Positions 6,099-15,244 of a stretch of 64,000 nt of DNA are shown piece by piece. The notes under the pieces were generated by a model. It searched no databases. It was not told the origin of the DNA and saw only the letters and a list, made by a program, of their open reading frames with translations. The position numbers and the translations under genes are program-made. Positions within the stretch are counted from its first letter, which is position 1; the number at the start of each line of letters is the position of its first letter. Source of the DNA: an uncultured Clostridia bacterium (GTDB taxonomy: Bacteria > Bacillota > Clostridia > Oscillospirales > Oscillospiraceae); NCBI GenBank assembly GCA_937890525.1, contig CALADI010000048.1:1-64000 (forward strand). Direction: 5' to 3'.

Positions 6099-7001
6099 TT
6101 ACAATTTCTCCAATTTCTCGATCACTTGTGTAAAATACTCCGGCAGAGGGGCATAGACCATCACGGGTCTGCCGTCTCTGGGATGGCGGAAGCACAGCGC
6201 CCCGGCGTGAAGGCATTGGCTCTCCTGCCCCAATTCTTTCTTCTTGTGCCCGTAGACCATGTCCCCCAGAATGGGATGACCGATATACGCCATATGCACC
6301 CGGATCTGGTGGGTGCGCCCGGTCTCCAGACGGCAGCGCACATGGGTATAGCCCCGGTAGCGCTGCACCACCTCCCAATGGGTCACGGCATTGCGCCCCA
6401 TGCGCTGGGTGACGCACATCTTCTTGCGGTCGGTGGGGTGGCGTCCGATGGGGGCATCCACGGTGCCAGAATCCTCCCGGAAGCTGCCGCAGACGATGGC
6501 CTCGTAAGTGCGGGCCATGGAGTGATCCTTGAGCTGGGACGCCAGCATGGTGTGGGCATAGTCATTCTTCGCCACCGCCAGCAGCCCGGAGGTATCCTTG
6601 TCGATACGGTGGACGATCCCCGGGCGCAGCTCCCCGTTGATGCCGGAGAGGTTGTCCCCCATGGCGTACATCAGACCGTTGACCAAGGTATCGTCCTGAT
6701 GCCCCGGCGCCGGATGCACCACCAATCCCTTGGGCTTGTTGATGACCAGCACATCCTCATCCTCGTACACGATCTCCAGCGGGATTTCCCGGGGAAGGAT
6801 ATCCGTCTGCACCGGCTCCGGGATGGTGACGGACACCTGATCCCCCGGGGCAAGCCGGTCATTCTTCTTGCATTTTTTCCCGTTGAGCAGCACATTCCCC
6901 TGCTCGATCAGCTTCTGCGCACCGGATCTGCTCAGCTCCGGCGCCACCTGCGCCAGAAAGGCATCCAAGCGCTGATTCGCCTCCTGTGCGGTGTAGATCA
7001 T
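6099..7001 (-). CDS. rluD: RluD-family 23S rRNA pseudouridine synthase
   Basis: This 300-residue protein has an N-terminal S4 RNA-binding domain (about residues 10-70, SRSGAQKLIEQGNVLLNGK) and a pseudouridine synthase catalytic domain. The catalytic Asp lies in HRIDKDTSGLL (about 131-141), and GRTHQIRVH and HAGALCF are also present. The family isomerises specific uridines in 23S rRNA. RluD is the usual label for this gene next to lspA in Firmicutes (B. subtilis YlyB), but which uridine is modified cannot be read here. It overlaps lspA by 4 bases and abuts the HAD gene, so the three form one operon. Confidence 0.92.
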   Translation of the reverse strand: MIYTAQEANQRLDAFLAQVAPELSRSGAQKLIEQGNVLLNGKKCKKNDRLAPGDQVSVTIPEPVQTDILPREIPLEIVYEDEDVLVINKPKGLVVHPAPGHQDDTLVNGLMYAMGDNLSGINGELRPGIVHRIDKDTSGLLAVAKNDYAHTMLASQLKDHSMARTYEAIVCGSFREDSGTVDAPIGRHPTDRKKMCVTQRMGRNAVTHWEVVQRYRGYTHVRCRLETGRTHQIRVHMAYIGHPILGDMVYGHKKKELGQESQCLHAGALCFRHPRDGRPVMVYAPLPEYFTQVIEKLEKL

Positions 7002-7474
7002 TTCTTACCGTCCTTCCAGAAGTCCCGGTTGAAGAAGATCAGATGCACCAGCAGCGCCACGCACCCGCAGGTGATGAAGCAGTCCGCCACATTGAACACC
7101 GGGAAGCGGATGAACTCCACCTCGATCATATCCACCACATAGCCCAGACGCAGCCGGTCGATCATGTTGGCAAGACCGCCGCCGTAGATGGCAGCCACGC
7201 ACCAGCGCTCGAAATTGGTAAAGGGCATGGCCTTCTTCACCATATCATAGAGGATCGCCCCGGTAAACACCAGAAAGATCAGCAGAAACAGCCATTGCGC
7301 CCCCTCGAAGGAGGAGAATGCCGCCCCGGTATTGCGCACATAGGTCAGGTGGAACACCCCGTCCCACGCCCCCACCCGCTGAAACAGGTCGATGTTGGCC
7401 ACCGTAAGATATTTGGTCACCTGATCCACTGCCACGATCCCGGCGGCAAACAGCGCCATCCAAACATACATCAT
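6998..7474 (-). CDS. lspA: Lipoprotein signal peptidase II
   Basis: LspA is the membrane aspartic peptidase that removes signal peptides from diacylglyceryl-modified prolipoproteins. This 158-residue protein has the four expected hydrophobic segments and the conserved blocks DQVTK (residues 17-21), RNTGAAFS (47-54), GGGLANMIDRL (about 99-109) and FPVFNVADCFI, which together hold the two catalytic Asp. Length matches the family. A likely substrate is encoded in the same window, the DUF3048 lipoprotein at 61114. It is the first gene of its operon, with a good promoter at 7510-7539. Confidence 0.96.
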   Translation of the reverse strand: MMYVWMALFAAGIVAVDQVTKYLTVANIDLFQRVGAWDGVFHLTYVRNTGAAFSSFEGAQWLFLLIFLVFTGAILYDMVKKAMPFTNFERWCVAAIYGGGLANMIDRLRLGYVVDMIEVEFIRFPVFNVADCFITCGCVALLVHLIFFNRDFWKDGKK

Positions 7475-7509
7475 TTGTAATTCCTCCGAAAATGTACAGA
7501 ATTTCTGCT

Positions 7510-7539
7510 ATTTTACCACGATTTTGTATCTGCTGTCAA
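7510..7539 (-). promoter_or_regulatory. Promoter of the lspA-rluD-HAD operon
   Basis: On the minus strand TTGACA (7534-7539) and TAAAAT (7510-7515) are separated by 18 bases, about 35 bases upstream of the lspA start codon. Confidence 0.75.
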
Positions 7540-7546
7540 TGGGCAG

Positions 7547-7566
7547 ACCTCCCCAAAAGGGGAGGC
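7547..7566. terminator. G/C hairpin downstream of the Cys/Gly-rich gene
   Basis: CCTCCCC and GGGGAGG pair around an AAAA loop. There is no T run on the minus strand, so it may be a weak terminator or a message-stabilising stem. It is related in sequence to the hairpins of the repeat at 1944. Confidence 0.4.
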
Positions 7567-7577
7567 CGCCCAAGCAC

Positions 7578-7727
7578 TCAGCAGCAGCAGTTGTTGTCGC
7601 AGCCGCAGCCACAGCCGTTGTTCCCGCCGCCGTTGCCGCAGCCGAAGCCATTGCCGCAGCAGCAGAACAGCACCAGCAGGATGATGATCCACATACAGCC
7701 GTTTCCGCACATACCGTTGTTATACAT
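7578..7727 (-). CDS. 49-residue Cys/Gly/Asn-rich membrane microprotein
   Basis: I chose the ATG at 7725-7727 because a perfect GGAGGT ribosome binding site lies 7 bases upstream; a longer in-frame start at 7775 lacks one. The 49-residue product begins MYNNGMCGNGCMW, has one hydrophobic segment (WIIILLVLF, about residues 13-21) and then a tail almost wholly of Cys, Gly and Asn ending in CCC, with 13 Cys in all. It resembles in style the YjcZ-type Gly-rich spore proteins of Bacilli, but homology is not shown. The tail could bind metal or be cross-linked by disulfides. No function can be assigned. Confidence 0.65.
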   Translation of the reverse strand: MYNNGMCGNGCMWIIILLVLFCCCGNGFGCGNGGGNNGCGCGCDNNCCC

Positions 7728-7817
7728 AGTTGTTACCTCCAGATGATTTTGTTGGAGCGGTTTCATGCCGCTCATTCCATGTTATTCTCCGGCAGGATTT
7801 TTGCTACTGGCTGGGCA

Positions 7818-7848
7818 TAAAAAATGCCGCCCGATGTCGGGCGGCATT
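7818..7848 (-). terminator. Terminator of the DUF1836-hflK-hflC operon
   Basis: An 11-base-pair stem (ATGCCGCCCGA with TCGGGCGGCAT, very small loop) is followed by TTTTTT on the minus strand, 12 bases beyond the hflC stop. Confidence 0.85.
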
Positions 7849-7859
7849 TGGTCGGCAGA

Positions 7860-8741
7860 TCACCGTGCGCCTGCCAAGATCTTGGCAAGGGCGGAATCGG
7901 CATCCAGAATGATGGTCTTTTCCTCGCCGGTCAGGCTCTGCTCCAGAGCGTCCAGCGCAATGGTGAACTCGTAGAACTCCCGCTTCTCCGGGGTATCGTA
8001 GGCCTGCGCCAGCATACGCATGTACTCGGCCTCGCCCTCGGCTTCCAGCTTGGCGGCTTCCGCCTTGGCGTTGGAGACGATGATGTTCACCTGCTTGTCC
8101 ACATCGTTGCGGATGATGGCGGCATCATAGTTGCCGTCGGCGGTGAACTTCTCCGCGATCTGGTTGCGCTCGGAGATCATCCGGGAATACACGGCGTTTT
8201 CGTTGGACTCGGGCAGATCGAAGCGCTTGATCTTCACATCGTCCACGGCGATGCCGTAGCTGTCGGAGAGGTTGTCCACGCTGGTGGAGATGCCCTCGTA
8301 GATCTGGTTGCGCTCGCCGCCGTCGTCCATGTTGATGATGTCCGCCTGAGCCAGCGTGCCCATGACGGTCTTCAGGGCGTTGTAGGTCAGGGCATTGAGC
8401 CGCTGCTCCGCCACGGGGATGCTGCCCAAGGTCTGGTAGAACTTCAGAGGATCCTCGATCCGCCACAGGATGTAGCAGTCGGCGGTCATGTTCTGCTTGT
8501 CCGAGGTGAGCACTTCGCTGGGGGGAATGTCATAGAGCATGGCAGCCTTGGGGAAATACTTCACCGAATCCAAGAAGGGGATCTTGAAGTGAAGCCCCGG
8601 GGTATCGGTGGTGCGGATGATCTTGGAGAACCGCACGGTGCAGGCGTACTCATTCTCCCGCACGGTAAAGGTGCCTGTCACCAGACACACCACCAGCACC
8701 GCCGCCAGCACGATGGCGGTGATCTTTACTGCTTTTTTCAT
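7860..8741 (-). CDS. hflC: HflC, SPFH/band-7 membrane protease-complex subunit
   Basis: HflC and HflK form a large membrane cage that in E. coli surrounds the FtsH protease and controls its access to substrates. This 293-residue protein has an N-terminal membrane anchor (residues 5-25), the SPFH domain (about 25-190, with RENEYACTVRFSKI and TPGLHFKIPF) and an Ala/Glu-rich helical region (ISERNQIAEKFTADG, then AKAEAAKLEAEGEAEYMRML). Length matches the family. It overlaps hflK by 4 bases and closes the operon. Confidence 0.94.
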   Translation of the reverse strand: MKKAVKITAIVLAAVLVVCLVTGTFTVRENEYACTVRFSKIIRTTDTPGLHFKIPFLDSVKYFPKAAMLYDIPPSEVLTSDKQNMTADCYILWRIEDPLKFYQTLGSIPVAEQRLNALTYNALKTVMGTLAQADIINMDDGGERNQIYEGISTSVDNLSDSYGIAVDDVKIKRFDLPESNENAVYSRMISERNQIAEKFTADGNYDAAIIRNDVDKQVNIIVSNAKAEAAKLEAEGEAEYMRMLAQAYDTPEKREFYEFTIALDALEQSLTGEEKTIILDADSALAKILAGAR

Positions 8742-9769
8742 TGGGCTTGTCCTCCTTCAGCAACAAATTGATCCAGAGGCAGCAGCTTCTGGGTATTGCC
8801 GCTGCCGGTCTCGATGAATACCTTCACATCCGGCAGCACCTTCTGGATGGCCTCGTAGTACATTCTGGACTTGGTGATCTCGGGATTCTTGGAATACTCG
8901 GCGTACATGGCGTTGAACATGGCCACCTGCTCGGTGGCTTCGTTGATCCGCTTCTGCTTCAGGTATTCGCCGTTCTGGATCAGCTTATCCGCCTGAGACT
9001 GGGCATCGGGCAGCTTGGCATTCTGGTACGCCTTGGCGTCGTTGACCACAGTCTCTGCCTTCTGCTTGGCAGTCTCCACCGCCTTGAAGGCCTCGACCAC
9101 TTCCTGGGTGGGGGGTTCGGAATCCTGGATCTTCACATCCACCAGCGTCAAACCGATGTCATATTCCTCCAGAATTTCCGTGACCAGCTCCTTGACCTGC
9201 ATCTGGATATTCTCCTTGCCGTCGGTGAGCACAGCGTCCACCGAGGTGGAGCCAACCACATTGCGGATCTGGCTCTGGATCAGGTTCCGCAGGATGAGCT
9301 GGGGATCGTTGGAGGCGTAGAGATAGCGCACCGGGTCAGAGATCTTGTACTCCACGAAGAACTCCACATTGACGATATTGTAATCGCCGGTGATCATGCT
9401 GCTCTCTTCCTCCACCACATCGTAGCCTTCCGGTGTTGAGGAATCGGTGCGGTAGCCCAGTTCGATCTGCTGGAACACATTCACATCCACCTTCTGCACC
9501 TTCTGGATGCCGAAGGGCAGCCGGAAATGCACGCCGGCATCGGTGACATCCGTCACCTTGCCGAAGGTGGTGACCACCGCCTGCTGCTTATCGTCCACGG
9601 TGTAGTAGCTGGTCAGCACGCCCAGCACCACCACCAGAGCCGCGATCACCAGCAGCGCGATGTTTCTCAGTTTGCGCAGTCCGCTGCGGGGCTTGGGCTG
9701 TCCCTGCGCCGGCTGCTCCGGAGGGGTCCGGTCTGCGGCAAACCAGCGGTAGGTTCCGTTTTCATCCAT
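8738..9769 (-). CDS. hflK: HflK, SPFH/band-7 membrane protease-complex subunit
   Basis: This is the partner of HflC. The 343-residue protein has a short cytoplasmic Pro/Gln-rich N-terminus, a membrane segment at about 36-55 (IALLVIAALVVVLGVLTSYY), the SPFH domain (DDKQQAVVTTFGKV and GVHFRLPFGIQKV) and a long helical stalk with AFKAVETAKQKAETVVNDA. It starts 4 bases after the stop of the DUF1836 regulator and overlaps hflC, which indicates tight co-expression. Confidence 0.94.
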   Translation of the reverse strand: MDENGTYRWFAADRTPPEQPAQGQPKPRSGLRKLRNIALLVIAALVVVLGVLTSYYTVDDKQQAVVTTFGKVTDVTDAGVHFRLPFGIQKVQKVDVNVFQQIELGYRTDSSTPEGYDVVEEESSMITGDYNIVNVEFFVEYKISDPVRYLYASNDPQLILRNLIQSQIRNVVGSTSVDAVLTDGKENIQMQVKELVTEILEEYDIGLTLVDVKIQDSEPPTQEVVEAFKAVETAKQKAETVVNDAKAYQNAKLPDAQSQADKLIQNGEYLKQKRINEATEQVAMFNAMYAEYSKNPEITKSRMYYEAIQKVLPDVKVFIETGSGNTQKLLPLDQFVAEGGQAQ

Positions 9770-9773
9770 AGTT

Positions 9774-10340
9774 TTATACTCCTTTCATTGTCAGCGCCGA
9801 AAGCATATTCTGGGCACGGCTTTGCAGCTGGGATGCCCACCACGCCACCAGCATGATCTCCAGCACCTGCTCGACCCGCTGCTTTGCCCCGGGGATCGGC
9901 TCCCGGTAGCCGGCAAGGCTGCGGTGGATGCATTGCTTCAGTCGTTCACGGTCGGTGATCTCCCCATCGTAGGTGGCAGCCAGCTGCAAAAATGCGAAAT
10001 ACAGTTGGGTGTCATCGATGGAGTCATCCGACTCGTCATCCAGATTGCCGTTGATGTAGGACAGCAATCCGCAGATCTTTTCCATGGGCAGGGCACTCTT
10101 GAGCATATTGATGATCAGAATGCGGCAAAACTGGCGGCAGGTATAGCGCTTGTCCACCGGCGGTGCCAAAAATCCGCGCTTCACCCAGTTCTGCACCGCA
10201 TGGGGCTCCAGCCCGGTGGCGGTGGCCACTTGACTGCGTACCATCCCCCCTGCCAAAAACATCGACCGGATCCTCTCCTGCATGGCATCGGGACAGCTGC
10301 GGTCGGCGGGGATCACCGTGCCCGGTATGGTCCATTCCAT
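9774..10340 (-). CDS. DUF1836 (YkrK-like) helix-turn-helix protein
   Basis: I chose the ATG at 10338-10340 because GGAGGTGA lies just upstream; an earlier in-frame ATG lacks such a site. The 188-residue protein matches the DUF1836 family: an N-terminal MerR-like helix-turn-helix (about residues 25-70, MVRSQVATATGLEPHAVQNW and then GFLAPPVDKRYTCRQF) followed by a helical domain. In Bacilli the relative YkrK represses the membrane protease gene htpX, which fits its place at the head of an hflK-hflC operon. An inverted repeat in its promoter suggests autoregulation. Confidence 0.82.
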   Translation of the reverse strand: MEWTIPGTVIPADRSCPDAMQERIRSMFLAGGMVRSQVATATGLEPHAVQNWVKRGFLAPPVDKRYTCRQFCRILIINMLKSALPMEKICGLLSYINGNLDDESDDSIDDTQLYFAFLQLAATYDGEITDRERLKQCIHRSLAGYREPIPGAKQRVEQVLEIMLVAWWASQLQSRAQNMLSALTMKGV

Positions 10341-10360
10341 TGTCTCACCTCCATGGTTAA

Positions 10361-10400
10361 GTGATAGCATGATGTTATCACGCAATCATGTGATTGTCAA
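10361..10400 (-). promoter_or_regulatory. Promoter with inverted-repeat operator for DUF1836-hflK-hflC
   Basis: On the minus strand TTGACA (10395-10400) and TAACAT (10372-10377) are separated by 17 bases. An inverted repeat GTGATA (10361-10366) / TATCAC (10376-10381) overlaps the -10 box and start point, placing it where a repressor would block transcription. The encoded DUF1836 protein is the obvious candidate. Confidence 0.6.
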
Positions 10401-10561
10401 TAGCAATTATCAAATTCATTGTTATGCACAATTTCTACCATCCCGTTTTATGGATCTTAACGGACAGCCGCGCTTCCCCTTCCCTTTTGACCATTTCCCT
10501 CTTTACGAACGGCGGTTTTTGGAGTAAAATAGAAAGCAGATCAGCAAAGGGGGATCGGATC

Positions 10562-10966
10562 ATGCAATGTCTGAAATGCGGTCGGGAGACCGAGGGAACC
10601 AATGTATTCTGCAAGGCCTGTCTGGAGCAGATGTCCGCCCGCCCGGTGCGCCCCGGCACCCCGGTGACCATCTATCCCCGCCCGGAGAAGAAGCCCTCTG
10701 CCCCGGTAAAAAACCAAATTACCCCGGAAGAACAGATCATCAAACTGAAGCACCGCAGCCGCCGCATGGCGGTGGTCATCACCCTGCTGTCGGTGATGCT
10801 GGTGCTGTCCGCCACAGGATTGGGCTGGAAACTGTATCAGGATCTTCGCAAGTTCCCCTTGGGGCAGAATTACAGCACCGTGGCTCCCGAGGCCACGAAA
10901 ATCGATCCTTCTGACCCGACTACTGCCCCGACTACTGCTCCCACCTCTTCCACCGCACCATCCTGA
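10562..10966 (+). CDS. Zinc-ribbon membrane protein of unknown function
   Basis: The ATG at 10562 is chosen because AAAGGGGG lies 8 bases upstream and the protein then starts with the zinc ribbon. The 134-residue product has an N-terminal Cys-x2-Cys ... Cys-x2-Cys ribbon (MQCLKCGRE and VFCKACLEQM, residues 1-24), a charged linker, one membrane segment (about 66-85, AVVITLLSVMLVLSATGLGW) and a Pro/Thr-rich extracellular tail ending in TTAPTTAPTSSTAPS. This is the architecture of many small clostridial ribbon-plus-anchor proteins with no known role. Its position before parA may be incidental. Confidence 0.75.
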   Translation: MQCLKCGRETEGTNVFCKACLEQMSARPVRPGTPVTIYPRPEKKPSAPVKNQITPEEQIIKLKHRSRRMAVVITLLSVMLVLSATGLGWKLYQDLRKFPLGQNYSTVAPEATKIDPSDPTTAPTTAPTSSTAPS

Positions 10967-11020
10967 TCGGCGATATACCATATAAATAAGGATACCGGGA
11001 TCTCTGCGGCGTAATAAAAT

Positions 11021-11036
11021 TGTTTCACGTGAAACA
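11021..11036. promoter_or_regulatory. parS site 1
   Basis: TGTTTCACGTGAAACA is a perfect 16-base palindrome matching the ParB/Spo0J centromere consensus, 140 bases upstream of parA. Its right half is also the 5' arm of the adjoining terminator. Confidence 0.95.
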
Positions 11037-11064
11037 CCTCCGAAATTGGAGGTGTTTCTTTTTT
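11029..11064 (+). terminator. Terminator overlapping parS site 1
   Basis: AAACACCTCC (from 11033) pairs with GGAGGTGTTT and is followed by CTTTTTT. It ends transcription from the zinc-ribbon gene before parA. The first bases of the stem belong to the parS palindrome. Confidence 0.8.
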
Positions 11065-11075
11065 AAGTAAAATCA

Positions 11076-11091
11076 TGTTTCACGTGAAACA
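11076..11091. promoter_or_regulatory. parS site 2
   Basis: A second perfect TGTTTCACGTGAAACA lies 55 bases from the first and 70 bases before the parA start, so ParB spreading from here would cover the parA promoter. Confidence 0.95.
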
Positions 11092-11160
11092 ATCCCATCT
11101 CATATTGATTTTTCCTGTGAAACTGCTATAATGAGTCCTAGAAACAATGGAGGTAAAGGA

Positions 11161-11916
11161 ATGGGCAAGATATTTGCAATCGTAAACCAGAAAGGCGGCG
11201 TGGGAAAAACCACCACCGCTGTAAATCTTTCCGCCGCACTCCATGAACTGGGGCAGCGCACATTGCTGTGCGACTTTGATCCTCAGGCAAACGCCACCTC
11301 CGGGTTGGGCATTGAGAAGCGAAAGATCAAAAAGAGCATCTATGATGTATTGATGAACGAAGCGGACCCGGCGCAAGCCGTGGTACATACGGATTACGGC
11401 GATGTGCTCCCCGCCTGTGCGGATCTGGCGGGTGCCGCCGTGGAGATGATCGGTGTAGAGGATCGGGAGCATCAGCTGAAGACCCGTCTGGATGCCCTGC
11501 GGGATGACTACGATATGATCTTCATCGACTGTCCCCCCTCTCTGGAGCTGCTCACCCTCAACGGACTGTGTGCCGCCGATGCCATCGTTGTCCCGGTACA
11601 GTGCGAATACTATGCGCTGGAGGGTCTGTCGGATCTGATGACCACCTTGCGGATGGTCAAGCGCCGGCTGAATCCCCGCCTGGAACTGTTTGGCGTGATC
11701 CTCACCATGTATGATGGACGCACAAACTTCTCCAACCAAGTGGCGCAGGAAGTGCGGCGCCATATGCCCGGCAAGGTCTTTGCCAATGTGATCCCCCGGA
11801 ATGTGCGTCTTGCGGAAGCCCCCAGCCACGGTATCCCGGTGATGAACTACGACCGATCCAGCCGCGGCTCTCAGGCGTACAAGCTCCTCGCAGAGGAATT
11901 TCTAGGAAAGATCTAA
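11161..11916 (+). CDS. parA: ParA/Soj chromosome-partitioning ATPase
   Basis: ParA/Soj is a DNA-binding Walker ATPase that with ParB and parS segregates the origin region and, in Bacillus, regulates DnaA. The start at 11161 is set by GGAGG at 11149. The 251-residue product has the deviant Walker A motif KGGVGKTT (residues 11-18), LLCDFDPQANAT (about 36-47), and the Walker B region MIFIDCPPSLELLT. Length matches chromosomal Soj. It is followed by parB after 15 bases and preceded by two parS sites. Confidence 0.96.
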   Translation: MGKIFAIVNQKGGVGKTTTAVNLSAALHELGQRTLLCDFDPQANATSGLGIEKRKIKKSIYDVLMNEADPAQAVVHTDYGDVLPACADLAGAAVEMIGVEDREHQLKTRLDALRDDYDMIFIDCPPSLELLTLNGLCAADAIVVPVQCEYYALEGLSDLMTTLRMVKRRLNPRLELFGVILTMYDGRTNFSNQVAQEVRRHMPGKVFANVIPRNVRLAEAPSHGIPVMNYDRSSRGSQAYKLLAEEFLGKI

Positions 11917-11931
11917 GAAAGGATGATCCCA

Positions 11932-12825
11932 TTGGCAATCCAAAAAGGTCTGGGCAGAGGTCTGGGCGCCATTTTTGATGATACCCCGGATCCCATGTCC
12001 GACAACTCCCCCTACCAGATGCTCCCCCTGTACAAAATCGAGCCAAACCCGGATCAGCCCCGGCAGGACTTCGACGAGGAGGAATTGCAGGCGCTGTCAG
12101 AATCCATCGCCAACCACGGACTGATCCAGCCCCTGACGGTACGCCAGACCGACTCCGGCTACTATCAGATCATCGCCGGTGAACGCCGCTGGCGGGCAAG
12201 CCGCATGGCAGGTCTTGCAGAAGTCCCCGCCGTCATCATGGACGCCGACGACCGCAAGGCCATGGAACTGGCACTTATCGAGAATCTTCAGCGGCAGGAT
12301 CTGAACCCCATCGAAGAAGCCCAAGGCTATCAGACCCTCATCGACGAGTTCGGCTTGACCCAAGAGGAAGCGGCAGGTCAGGTGGGAAAATCCCGCCCTG
12401 CCGTGGCAAATGCCCTGCGGCTGCTGAATCTACCGGAGCATATTCTGGAAATGGTGCGCTCCGGCAAACTCACCGCCGGGCACGCCAGAGCCGTGCTCAC
12501 CCTGAAAGACCCGAAAAAGCAGACGGAAGCCGCTCAGAAGATCTCTGCGCTGGATCTTTCCGTCCGTCAGGCGGAACTGCTGTGCCGGAATCTGTCCAGA
12601 GAGCCTGCACCGGAAGTGAAGAAGCCCCCGCTTGCGGTAGACTATGTGGCAGAGTGCGAGAAGAGCCTGTCCAAGCAGCTTGGGCGAGGGGTCAAAATCG
12701 TCAACGGCAAGCGCAAGGGCCGTTTTGAACTGGAATTTTATGGGCAGGATGACCTTCAGGTGCTTCTGGAAGCCCTGATGACTCTCCGTGCCGCCCAGCG
12801 GAGAAAGACCCAGAACGAAGAATAA
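11932..12825 (+). CDS. parB: ParB/Spo0J chromosome-partitioning protein
   Basis: ParB binds parS, spreads by a CTP-dependent clamp mechanism and loads SMC. I prefer the TTG at 11932: AAAGGATGA then sits 8-9 bases upstream and the protein begins LAIQKGLGRGLGAIF, the usual ParB opening. The in-frame ATG at 11923 has no room for a ribosome binding site. The product is about 298 residues with the CTPase/ParB N-domain (GERRWRASRMAGL and LIENLQRQDLNPIEEAQGY), the parS-binding helix-turn-helix (VGKSRPAVANALRLLNLP) and a C-terminal dimerisation domain. Confidence 0.95.
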   Translation: MAIQKGLGRGLGAIFDDTPDPMSDNSPYQMLPLYKIEPNPDQPRQDFDEEELQALSESIANHGLIQPLTVRQTDSGYYQIIAGERRWRASRMAGLAEVPAVIMDADDRKAMELALIENLQRQDLNPIEEAQGYQTLIDEFGLTQEEAAGQVGKSRPAVANALRLLNLPEHILEMVRSGKLTAGHARAVLTLKDPKKQTEAAQKISALDLSVRQAELLCRNLSREPAPEVKKPPLAVDYVAECEKSLSKQLGRGVKIVNGKRKGRFELEFYGQDDLQVLLEALMTLRAAQRRKTQNEE

Positions 12826-12869
12826 AACACGGATCACCCCAGATCCCGACAAATAAAGGAGAATCAGAT

Positions 12870-14159
<1,290 letters not shown>

Positions 14160-14167
14160 CTTCCCAT

Positions 14168-14197
14168 CAAAGGGCAGGCATTCGCCTGCCCTTTTTG
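14168..14197 (+). terminator. Terminator of serS
   Basis: AAAGGGCAGGC pairs with GCCTGCCCTTT around an ATTC loop, followed by a short T run. Confidence 0.85.
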
Positions 14198-14375
14198 CAC
14201 GCTCCGGCGCCAAACAGGCACCAAGTAGAAAAATACAGCAGAAAATTTGTTTTTCTTCCATAAAAAACGGAGCAGCTCAAAGAATTGCTTTGACAAATTC
14301 GCAGGAAAGCGTTATAATCGTATCGGTATATTATGATCCATTTATGTGGTCAACAAACAAAGGAAGGATCGGATT

Positions 14376-15230
14376 ATGTATAAGATCGTATCGAAAAGAG
14401 AATTAAATCCCTCTGTTACCATGATGGAGATCGAAGCGCCTTTCGTTGCCAAGAAGGCCAAGGCCGGTCAGTTCATCATCTTCCGCATCGACGAGCAGGG
14501 CGAGCGTGTGCCCCTGACCATCGCCGGATATGACCGGGAGAAGGGCACCGTGTCCATCATCTTCCAGAAGGTTGGCTTTGCCACCATCGCTCTGGGCAAG
14601 CTGAACGAAGGCGACTACATTCAGGACTTTGTCGGTCCTCTGGGCAAGCCCACCGATGTGGAAGGCCACAAGCGTGTCTGCGTGGTCGGCGGCGGCGTAG
14701 GCTGCGCCATTGCCCTGCCCTCTGCCCGTGCTTTCAAGGAGGCCGGTGCTCAGGTGGATGTGATCGTTGGCTTCCGCAGCAAGGACATCGTGATCCTTGA
14801 GGAGGAGTTCAAGGAGGTCGCTGACAACCTGATCCTCATGACCGACGACGGTTCCTACGGCCGCCATGGTCTGGTGACCCAGCCCCTGCAGGAGCTGCTG
14901 GAGTCCGGCGTTGAATATGACGAAGTCCTCGCCATCGGACCGATCCCCATGATGAAGTTTGTTTGCAAGACCACCCAGCCCTTCGGCACCAAGACCATGG
15001 TTTCCCTGAACCCCATCATGGTCGACGGCACCGGCATGTGCGGCGGCTGCCGTGTCACCGTGGGCGGCGAGACCAAGTTCGCCTGCGTGGACGGTCCCGA
15101 GTTCGACGGTCATCAGGTGGATTTCGCCGAGCTGATGAACCGCAACAGCGTCTACCGCGGTCGGGAAGCCGAAGTCACCGAGAAGCACGCCTGCCGCATT
15201 GATGCAATGGGCAAGGCCATGATCAAGTAA
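14376..15230 (+). CDS. nfnA: NfnA-type ferredoxin-NADP+ reductase subunit
   Basis: The start is the ATG at 14376 after AAGGAAGGAT. The 284-residue protein is the FAD/NAD(H)-binding small subunit of NfnAB, which couples NADPH, NADH and ferredoxin by flavin-based electron bifurcation in anaerobes. It shows a ferredoxin-reductase FAD domain (VPLTIAGYD region, about residues 45-60), a nucleotide-binding stretch (CVVGGGVGCAIALP, about 103-116) and a C-terminal 2Fe-2S site (GMCGGCRVTVGGETKFACVD). Sulfide dehydrogenase SudB is the same family, but the adjacent nfnB-type gene argues for NfnAB. The partner starts 14 bases downstream. Confidence 0.9.
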   Translation: MYKIVSKRELNPSVTMMEIEAPFVAKKAKAGQFIIFRIDEQGERVPLTIAGYDREKGTVSIIFQKVGFATIALGKLNEGDYIQDFVGPLGKPTDVEGHKRVCVVGGGVGCAIALPSARAFKEAGAQVDVIVGFRSKDIVILEEEFKEVADNLILMTDDGSYGRHGLVTQPLQELLESGVEYDEVLAIGPIPMMKFVCKTTQPFGTKTMVSLNPIMVDGTGMCGGCRVTVGGETKFACVDGPEFDGHQVDFAELMNRNSVYRGREAEVTEKHACRIDAMGKAMIK

Positions 15231-15244
15231 GGAGGAATTGCAAA

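Noticed and set aside
5367..7142. A 591-codon plus-strand open frame over the HAD and rluD genes
   Set aside because: Shadow frame of two clearly recognisable minus-strand genes with a coherent operon structure.
12826..12869. T-box leader for serS
   Set aside because: The gap after parB is only 44 bases, too short for a T-box, and no T-box sequence is seen.
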